A stretch of DNA of 64,000 bases from Oscillospiraceae bacterium (lineage in GTDB: Bacteria; Bacillota; Clostridia; Oscillospirales; Oscillospiraceae): assembly GCA_017482385.1 (NCBI GenBank), contig JAFUNI010000016.1:186001-250000 (forward strand). Direction: 5' to 3'. A program made the position numbers and the translations under genes. This document shows positions 32,399 to 39,134 of this stretch, one piece after another (position 1 is the first letter of the stretch; each line of letters opens with the position of its first letter). The notes under the pieces are model-generated. The model made no database searches and was not told where the DNA came from. It saw nothing but the letters and a program-made list of their open reading frames with translations.

Positions 32399-35038
32399 AT
32401 GGAAACGAAACTGTATGACAAAAACTGCATTACCCTGGATGGTCGTATGAATGAGTCTGTATGGGAAACTGTTCCTGCCTATACCGGTTTTAGCAAGTTA
32501 GGTTCCGGAGCAGAAGTTCCTGAGGATAGCCAAACTATCTTCAAATTCCTGCCCTGCGAGGACCGTGTCTATGTTGGCGTAAAGTGCATGGAACCGGAAA
32601 TGGATCGCTTGAAAGCTTCCAGCGACAACTCTATGAATCACGTAGATGCTATTGAGTTGTTTATCGCACCCTCCGGTAGCGATTATGACTACTACCAGTT
32701 TTTTATTTCTGCTAAGGGCAGTAAGTCAAGTGTTTATTGGGAAGAAGCGGGCGTTATTCGCCCCGACCCCTATGCTCCTTATTGGGAGACCGCTATTTAC
32801 TACGGTGAGGATTTTTGGTCTGCCGAGATCGAGATTCCCTTCACTGCACTGTATATGACCCCTCAGGACAGATGGACCAACAAGTGGCTGGTAAATATCG
32901 GTCGTACCCATCTGCCTTATAAGGGCCGTTTTTACAGCACATGGAGCCCCTTGAAGAAGGGGTTTCAAGATTCCAAGAACTTCCGCAGTATTGAAGGCTT
33001 CACGATTCGAAACCCCAAGAATGAGCTGTGCATTTCTTCTGTCACCGCTGACATTACCAGCGAGAAGGATGGCATTTACCACGGTGATTTGAAAGTGCTG
33101 GTGAAGTGCGCATTCCCCGGTGAGTTTGAATTTACATCCGACCACGCTGAAACCGTGACTGTTCAGCTGAAAGCTGGTGTCAATGAAGTTGCTGCACCTT
33201 GTTTCTTTGATGAGTTGACCAGATTCCAGGTTGCTGTATGCCTGAAGCGTCTTTCTGATAATGTGGATTTTAAGCGTAAATATCCTGTTATCGTTACTTA
33301 TGAGCCCATTGTCATTAAGTTCTCCCTGCCGGAATTCCGTACCAATTTCTATCCCGGACAGGACCACAGCAAAATAGTCGGTACAGCGACATCTTCTAAG
33401 GCTGTCACCTTGAAGCTGGAGGGTCCCGGCATTGATACCCAGACCATTACCCCTAATGCAGATGGCAGCTTTGCTTTTGAAACCCCCAATTTTGAGTTTG
33501 GCAATGCCATTCTTACTGCTACCATCGAAGGCTATGAAACCACCAAGAAGATCCGAAATCTGCCTCCCACGGGCCATATGATGACCTGGATCTCCGGCGG
33601 CAATCTGATCGTCAATGGTGAACCCGTTTTGCGCCGGAATATGTACGCTGAATACTATATGGGTGGCGAGGCGTTTAAGCGCAAGTATGATGCTGACAAT
33701 CTGTATATGACCAAGGAAATCCGCGGTCAGTCCAAGCATATGGAGCCCGGCCGTCTGATCAAGGGCGTGGAAGCTCCCGGTGGCGAAGCCACTTTGGACA
33801 AGAAACCCACACCCGAAATGCTGGCCATAATTGATAAGATTATGGATGACGATAAGGACAGAGATTTTGCTTTCTACTACATCTCCGATGAGCCTGAGTG
33901 CCGCGGCCTGTCCAGAATCTACCTGCAGCATATGTATGATTACATCACCGAGCGAGATCCCTACCACGTAGTTCTTACTGCTAGCCGGAATGCTGCGGAA
34001 TTGGTGGGAATTGCCGACTGGTTTGAGACCCACCCCTACATTAACCCCTACACCACGCCCGATGGTAAGCGTGCGTATGGCCGTAACATCAACACATTGG
34101 GCAAGAATGTGGATGATATTATCAATCTGAACCGCCCAGATAAATGTATTGGCTTCCTGCCTACCTGCTTTGCCGGTATGGGCGGTAATCCTGAACCCTA
34201 TCCCACCTTTGATGAGTACATCTGCCATACCTGGGCAGCTATGATCCATGGCGGAAAAACTCTCTATCCTTATGCCTACCACGATCTCAACGACCGCGCC
34301 TCTATGTACGAAGGCACCCGTTATATTTTCTCCAGCTTTGCTGCGCTGGATAAGCTAGTGCTGCTTGGTAAGCGTACGGAGTTGATAAAGAACCCGGAGG
34401 TCCATGGCGTGCTGTATGACAGGGGAGAGGAGCAGATGTTTGTTCTGGTCAATATGACCAATGATCCCAAGACTGTTACCTTGGACGGTATTTCTGGCAC
34501 TTGGCATCATTTCCGTCACAACGAAACCATTACCACCAATACCTTTGAAATGAAGCCCTTGGAGGTCATCATCGGAACCAGTCAGGTCAAGGATGCAGAT
34601 CTGCCCACATATCAGGAAACCGATGCGCTGATCAACAAGCTGGAATATGAGCGCACCCATACCGGCAGCCTGCTTTTGGAGCGTTGGAAGGATATTGGCA
34701 TTGTATGTAACGGTTATACCCGTTCTGCAAGAAAGCTCTTTGACGGCGTGCGGGATAATCTTTGCTTCAATATGGTTGGCGATCATGATAAGTATGTTGA
34801 GTTAAACTTGACCAAGGTTGCGCCTACCTTCACAAAGATCGTTGTCAGCGGTTGGGGATTGGATGATATGAAACTTCAAGTCCGTAACGGAGAGGAATGG
34901 ACCATTCCTGAATGCAACGATGTAAAGGCTGAAGAATTCTCCGTCACCTATCTGCTGAAGAATGCTATTACTCCCGATGGCTTGCGTCTTGACTTCAATG
35001 CTCACCGTGTTGAATTGTACGAAATAGAAGTTTTTTGA
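32399..35038 (+). CDS. CBM9-like/Ig-like/TIM-barrel-like/discoidin-like protein, paralog 1
   Basis: 879 residues and no signal peptide; the ATG follows AAAGGAG, so the start is firm. Residues 1-200 resemble family 9 carbohydrate-binding (DOMON-like) domains (ITLDGRMNESVWE, CEDRVYVGVKC, GEDFWSAEIEIPF). About 215-395 are two Ig-like domains, the second beginning near PEFRTNFYPGQD. About 395-745 look like a TIM-barrel domain, opening ISGGNLIVNGEPVLRRNMYA and containing D497-E498-P-E500, a plausible acidic active-site loop. The last 100 residues (KLFDGVRDN to VELYEIEVF) look like a discoidin (F5/8 C-type) domain. It is one of four paralogs here. A cytoplasmic glycoside hydrolase-like role is my inference; the substrate is unknown. 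Confidence 0.75.
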   Translation: METKLYDKNCITLDGRMNESVWETVPAYTGFSKLGSGAEVPEDSQTIFKFLPCEDRVYVGVKCMEPEMDRLKASSDNSMNHVDAIELFIAPSGSDYDYYQFFISAKGSKSSVYWEEAGVIRPDPYAPYWETAIYYGEDFWSAEIEIPFTALYMTPQDRWTNKWLVNIGRTHLPYKGRFYSTWSPLKKGFQDSKNFRSIEGFTIRNPKNELCISSVTADITSEKDGIYHGDLKVLVKCAFPGEFEFTSDHAETVTVQLKAGVNEVAAPCFFDELTRFQVAVCLKRLSDNVDFKRKYPVIVTYEPIVIKFSLPEFRTNFYPGQDHSKIVGTATSSKAVTLKLEGPGIDTQTITPNADGSFAFETPNFEFGNAILTATIEGYETTKKIRNLPPTGHMMTWISGGNLIVNGEPVLRRNMYAEYYMGGEAFKRKYDADNLYMTKEIRGQSKHMEPGRLIKGVEAPGGEATLDKKPTPEMLAIIDKIMDDDKDRDFAFYYISDEPECRGLSRIYLQHMYDYITERDPYHVVLTASRNAAELVGIADWFETHPYINPYTTPDGKRAYGRNINTLGKNVDDIINLNRPDKCIGFLPTCFAGMGGNPEPYPTFDEYICHTWAAMIHGGKTLYPYAYHDLNDRASMYEGTRYIFSSFAALDKLVLLGKRTELIKNPEVHGVLYDRGEEQMFVLVNMTNDPKTVTLDGISGTWHHFRHNETITTNTFEMKPLEVIIGTSQVKDADLPTYQETDALINKLEYERTHTGSLLLERWKDIGIVCNGYTRSARKLFDGVRDNLCFNMVGDHDKYVELNLTKVAPTFTKIVVSGWGLDDMKLQVRNGEEWTIPECNDVKAEEFSVTYLLKNAITPDGLRLDFNAHRVELYEIEVF

Positions 35039-35108
35039 GCAAATTAACAAATGTAATACGCAAGTGTTATGCGGAATGCCGAATTTTTCAAAACATGAAG
35101 AATAAATG

Positions 35109-35137
35109 TTGAAATTTTTGTACTATTCAACTATAAT
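35109..35137 (+). promoter_or_regulatory. Promoter of solute-binding lipoprotein copy A
   Basis: TTGAAA, 17-bp spacer, TATAAT. A small hairpin, TACAGC-TTT-GCTGTA (35151-35165), lies in the short leader about 30 nt before the start codon. Confidence 0.8.
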
Positions 35138-35194
35138 ATTTGTGATATATTACAGCTTTGCTGTATTGTACAAAAAATTTAAGGAGAGTATATT

Positions 35195-36883
35195 ATGAAG
35201 AAACTGATCGCACTGCTGTTGGTCATTTGCATGGTCGCCGGTCTTTTTATCGGTTGTAAGAAAAAGACTAAAGACCCTGTAACTGATCCTACTGCCACCG
35301 GAGCTACAGAGGCTACCGAGGCTGTTGACGCAACTGAGGGTACTGTGGATCCCACTGCTACCGGCGAAACCGAGGCCCCTGAGGCTACTGAGGCTCCCGA
35401 GGATACTGAGGGTGGCCAGTCCGCCAATAAGAAGCCTACCGCTGTTTCCAGACCCAAGTCCACTAAGAATACCACAGCTACTAAGGCTACCTCCGGTAAG
35501 TCTACAAAGGCTACCCAGGCTGCCGTAACCAAGGCAACTTCCGGTGCAACTAAGGCAACTGTTGCTGTGAATTCTCCCTTCAAGGGCAAGACCATTGAGA
35601 TCTATGGTATGGGCAACGACGAATCTTACCAGGATATGCAGGTGATGATCGATAACGAATCTACTAAGATCTATCCCTACATCGAGCGCGCTGCTATTGT
35701 CGAATGGGCTGAGCTGAATGGCGTTACTGTTGTATTTAAGGGCGCCTATGATCAGAATGCCATTATGTCCGCTATCAATGCCGGCGAAAAGCCTGACGTT
35801 ATCAGCCATACCAATGTTTTCCCCGGCATTGCCAACAACGGCCTTACCGGCGCGTTCACCAATGCTGAATACAAGAAGCTGGCTGAGATCTGCGGTGAGG
35901 AATACTTGGATATGCTGCAGTATGGCACTAAGGTTCATGGCTTTGTGAAGCCTTGGACCGGTACCATGATGTGCTACTACAACGCAACCATGTTTGAGGA
36001 GTACGGTGTCAAGTCTCCTAAGGAGTACTTCCTGGAAGGCAAGTGGAACTGGGATACCTTCCTTGATGTTATGGTTCAGATGACCAAGGATACCAACGGC
36101 GACAGCAAGATGGACTCCTACGGCCTGCCCGGTGACTCCTGGCACAACCTGGTTAATGCTTGGGAAATGAACACCAAGGGCCAGCTGGTTTCCATTCTTA
36201 GCAAGCCCTACATCAAGGACTTTATGCAGCTGAAGTATGATGCATTCACTGTTAAGAAGTGTTCTATTGGCGGTCAGAACAAGATCCAGACCAATGTTAT
36301 CAATCCCATGTTTGCAATGCAGCTGTCTGACTGCGAGCCCTACAACTGGCAGCACCTGTATCAGGAGATCCCCAATGGCAACCGCCTGGAGGTCGTTCCT
36401 GTTCCCGAGTGGGTAGGTGACAACGGTGCGACTCTTGGCACTTCCAAGCTGACCCAGGCCTGCTGGAGTATGGCAGCTACCTGTGATGAGCGCGAGGCAG
36501 TTGTAGATATGTTCTGCTATATGATGAAGTGCGGCTATAAGTATGTTTCTGATTACTCTTTGGGCACTGTGGCTTGCGAGTATGAGGGTCTGAAGGGTAG
36601 CTGTGAATACTCCAAGAATGTCCTGGAAGCTCTTGAGAAGATCAACAAGACCCGTACCAAGAAGCTGAAAGATCTGGGCGATGTCTATGATGCTGCGTAT
36701 GTTACCAAGCTTAATGAGTATCTGGATGGCCGTGGTCACTTCCTGGAAGGCAAATATACTGGCGTGGACCTTTTGCTCAGCTACGGTGAGATCACCAAGA
36801 TGCCTCCCGAGTCTGCGATCCCTGCAATCAAGGGTAAGTACGAGGCAAGTCTGAAAGCTTACAACGATACTTATATTAAATAA
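35195..36883 (+). CDS. Extracellular solute-binding lipoprotein with Thr-rich stalk, copy A
   Basis: 562 residues. The lipoprotein signal ends in a lipobox (GLFIGC). Residues about 27-75 are an acidic Thr/Ala/Glu/Pro stalk and about 76-125 a basic Thr/Lys/Ala stalk. The type 2 periplasmic-binding domain follows (GKTIEIYGMGNDESYQDMQV onwards). It contains an acidic loop, DTNGDSKMDSYG, of the calcium-binding kind seen in other sugar-binding proteins, and the ending FMQLKYDAFT to KAYNDTYIK. It should bind a sugar outside the cell, but no permease or ATPase is adjacent. The nearest candidates are the permease pairs encoded upstream. It has its own promoter and terminator. Confidence 0.88.
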   Translation: MKKLIALLLVICMVAGLFIGCKKKTKDPVTDPTATGATEATEAVDATEGTVDPTATGETEAPEATEAPEDTEGGQSANKKPTAVSRPKSTKNTTATKATSGKSTKATQAAVTKATSGATKATVAVNSPFKGKTIEIYGMGNDESYQDMQVMIDNESTKIYPYIERAAIVEWAELNGVTVVFKGAYDQNAIMSAINAGEKPDVISHTNVFPGIANNGLTGAFTNAEYKKLAEICGEEYLDMLQYGTKVHGFVKPWTGTMMCYYNATMFEEYGVKSPKEYFLEGKWNWDTFLDVMVQMTKDTNGDSKMDSYGLPGDSWHNLVNAWEMNTKGQLVSILSKPYIKDFMQLKYDAFTVKKCSIGGQNKIQTNVINPMFAMQLSDCEPYNWQHLYQEIPNGNRLEVVPVPEWVGDNGATLGTSKLTQACWSMAATCDEREAVVDMFCYMMKCGYKYVSDYSLGTVACEYEGLKGSCEYSKNVLEALEKINKTRTKKLKDLGDVYDAAYVTKLNEYLDGRGHFLEGKYTGVDLLLSYGEITKMPPESAIPAIKGKYEASLKAYNDTYIK

Positions 36884-36904
36884 GTTCATCTGAGCTGAAA
36901 TCCC

Positions 36905-36940
36905 AAAAGGACGATTCCTAATTTAGGAATCGTCCTTTTT
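36905..36940 (+). terminator. Terminator of binding-protein copy A
   Basis: AAAAGGACGATTCCTAA pairs with TTAGGAATCGTCCTTTT. Related in sequence to the terminator of copy B at 38865. Confidence 0.92.
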
Positions 36941-37065
36941 GTTTCCATATCGGCCTGGGCGCAAATGTGATTGTAAGAAAGTGAAGTTTTTTCAGCCAAA
37001 TTTATAAATGAGCTTGGTTGATTTTGTGGAGAATGCCTAAATTTTGGGCGTGCAGATAATTCATA

Positions 37066-37094
37066 TTGAAATCTTGAGACGATTCAGTTATAAT
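37066..37094 (+). promoter_or_regulatory. Promoter of solute-binding lipoprotein copy B
   Basis: TTGAAA, 17-bp spacer, TATAAT, at the same distance from the start codon as in copy A. A hairpin TGCGG-CTTTA-CCGCA (37108-37122) takes the place of the copy A hairpin. Confidence 0.8.
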
Positions 37095-37149
37095 GTAAAT
37101 GAAATTTTGCGGCTTTACCGCAGTTAAAAAATTAAAAGGAGAGTATATC

Positions 37150-38841
37150 ATGAAGAAACTGATCGCACTGCTGTTGGTTATTTGCATGGTCGCCGGTCTT
37201 TTTATCGGTTGTAAGAAGAAGACTAATGATCCTGTAACTGACCCCACTGCCACCGGAGCTACTGAGGCTACCGAGGCTGTTGACGCAACTGAGGGTACTG
37301 TGGACCCCACTGCTACCGGCGAAACCGAGGCCCCTGATGCTACGGAGGGTCCCGAGGAGACCGAGGGTGAGCAGTCCGCCGGCAAGAAGCCTACTGCCGC
37401 TACCAGACCCAAGAAGACTACTTCCACTAAGGCTACCAAGGCTACCAAGGCAACTGGCGCCACCAAGGCTACCCAGGAAGCTGTTACCAAGGCAACCTCC
37501 GGTGCTACCAAGGCAACTACCGCTGTCAATTCCAAGTTCAAGGGCAAGACCATTCAGATTTACGGTATGGGCAATGACGAATCCTATCAGGATCTGCAGG
37601 TGATGATCGACAACGAATCTACTAAGATCTATCCCTACATCGAGCGCGCTGCTATTGAAGAGTGGGCTGTGCTGAACGGTGTTACCATCGAATTTAAGGG
37701 TGCCTATGATCAGAACACCATTATGTCCGCCATCAACGCAGGCGAAAAGCCCGACGTCTTCTTCCAGTCCAATATGTTCCCCGGTATGGCGCAGAACGGC
37801 CTTACCGCTGCTTTCACCAATGCTGAATATAAGCAGCTGGCTGAGTACTGCGGCGAAGAGAACCTGGATATGATGAAGTTCGGTACCAAGTCCCACGGCG
37901 TTGTCCGTCCCTGGACCGGTACTATGATGTGCTACTACAACGCAACCATGTTTGAGGAGTACGGTGTCAAGACTCCTAAGGAGTACTTCCTGGAGGGTAA
38001 GTGGAACTGGGATACCTACCTCGATGTTTGTGTCCAGATGACCAAGGATACCAACGGTGACGGCAAGATCGATACCTATGGCATCAACGGCGACTCCTGG
38101 GGCAACTTGATCAATGTCTGGAAAACCAACAGCAAGGGCGAACTGGTTTCCGTTATTGATGAGCCCTTCATCAAGGACTTTATGCAGCTGAAGTATGATA
38201 TGTTCACTGTTAAGAAGTGTGCTGCCGCCGGTCAGAACAAGATCCAGACCAATGTTATCAACCCCATGTTTGCTATGCAGATTTCTGACTGCGAGCCCTA
38301 CAACTGGCAGCACCTGTATCAGGAGATCCCCAACGGCAACCGCCTGGAGATCGCTCCTGTTCCCGAGTGGGTGGGTGAAAACGGCGAGACCCAGGGTCAG
38401 TCCAAGCTGACACAGTCCTGCTTCCATATGGCAGCTACCTGTGACGAGCGCGAGGCCGTTATTGATCTGTTCATTTACGTTATGAAGTGTGGCTTTAAGT
38501 ACGTTTCTGACTACTCTCTGGGCACTGTTGCCTGCGAGTACGAGGGCCTGCAGGGCGCTTGTGACTACTCCAAGAAGGTTCTGGAAGCTCTGGACAAGAT
38601 CAACAAGACCCGTACCAAGAAGCTGAAGTCTCTTGGCAATGTCTACGATGCTGCGTATGTTACCAAGCTCAACGAGTATCTGGAAGACCGCGGCCACTAC
38701 TGCTACGGTAACTACGGTAATGTTTCCAGCCCCGTCAGCTATGCTGAGGTCACTCAGATGCCTCCCGAGTCCGCAATCCCCGCAATCAAGGGTAAGTACG
38801 AGGCAAGCTTGAAGGCTTACAACGATACTTATATCAAATAA
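37150..38841 (+). CDS. Extracellular solute-binding lipoprotein with Thr-rich stalk, copy B
   Basis: 563 residues from the ATG at 37150, which has the same AAGGAGAGTATAT ribosome region and the same first 24 residues as copy A, apart from nothing I can see. It has the same design: lipobox GLFIGC, acidic Thr/Glu stalk, basic Thr/Lys stalk lengthened by KATKATKATGATKAT-like repeats, then the binding domain with a textbook calcium-type loop DTNGDGKIDTYG. The binding domain differs from copy A mainly in scattered residues (for example FFQSNMFPGMAQNG versus ISHTNVFPGIANNG), which may alter specificity. It is a tandem duplicate of copy A with its own promoter and terminator. Confidence 0.88.
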   Translation: MKKLIALLLVICMVAGLFIGCKKKTNDPVTDPTATGATEATEAVDATEGTVDPTATGETEAPDATEGPEETEGEQSAGKKPTAATRPKKTTSTKATKATKATGATKATQEAVTKATSGATKATTAVNSKFKGKTIQIYGMGNDESYQDLQVMIDNESTKIYPYIERAAIEEWAVLNGVTIEFKGAYDQNTIMSAINAGEKPDVFFQSNMFPGMAQNGLTAAFTNAEYKQLAEYCGEENLDMMKFGTKSHGVVRPWTGTMMCYYNATMFEEYGVKTPKEYFLEGKWNWDTYLDVCVQMTKDTNGDGKIDTYGINGDSWGNLINVWKTNSKGELVSVIDEPFIKDFMQLKYDMFTVKKCAAAGQNKIQTNVINPMFAMQISDCEPYNWQHLYQEIPNGNRLEIAPVPEWVGENGETQGQSKLTQSCFHMAATCDEREAVIDLFIYVMKCGFKYVSDYSLGTVACEYEGLQGACDYSKKVLEALDKINKTRTKKLKSLGNVYDAAYVTKLNEYLEDRGHYCYGNYGNVSSPVSYAEVTQMPPESAIPAIKGKYEASLKAYNDTYIK

Positions 38842-38864
38842 GATTTTATCCTAACTGAAATCCA

Positions 38865-38899
38865 ACAAGGGCGATTCCCGTAACGGGAATCGCCCTTGT
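38865..38899 (+). terminator. Terminator of binding-protein copy B
   Basis: ACAAGGGCGATTCCCG pairs with CGGGAATCGCCCTTGT around a TAA loop; the T run is poor (CTTATGG). The stem is homologous to that at 36905 but with paired base changes. Confidence 0.8.
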
Positions 38900-38936
38900 C
38901 TTATGGAAAAAATATTGAAAAATGCAAAAAAGAATA

Positions 38937-38964
38937 TTGATTATTTTGATATTTCTGTTACAAT
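38937..38964 (+). promoter_or_regulatory. Promoter of the second CBM9-like gene
   Basis: TTGATT, 16-bp spacer, TACAAT, a copy of the promoter at 32203-32230. Confidence 0.75.
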
Positions 38965-38969
38965 GACCC

Positions 38970-39134
38970 TGTACATATTCGTGTACATATTCTGCGCGCG
39001 GAGCATCTGTGAGAGGCTTCGCGGACTGCCGGATGCATTCATTCTAACCTTACCGGAATGAAAATTTATTTGTAAAAAACCACCGGCAGTTGATGCTCTG
39101 GCAAAGACATCAGAGCATTAGAAAGGAGTAGAAA
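38970..39134 (+). ncRNA. Structured 5' leader RNA, copy B (possible novel cis-regulator)
   Basis: It has the same four-hairpin layout as copy A at 32236. P1 is TGTACA 38970-38975 with 38982-38987. P2 is CGCGGAGC 38997-39004 with GCTTCGCG 39016-39023, with further pairs inside up to a GTG triloop. P3 is ACTGCCGG 39025-39032 with CCGGCAGT 39083-39090. P3a is TTCATTC 39038-39044 with GAATGAA 39056-39062 around the unchanged loop TAACCTTACCG. P4 is ATGCTCT 39093-39099 with AGAGCAT 39112-39118. Relative to copy A, three base pairs changed on both sides while staying paired. Confidence 0.75.

Noticed and set aside
35150..36889. 579-codon open frame antisense to binding-protein copy A (with a similar one opposite copy B)
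   Set aside because: Both exist only because the sense genes are duplicated and codon-biased; the Ser/Gly/Leu-rich ends reflect the Thr-rich stalk read backwards.
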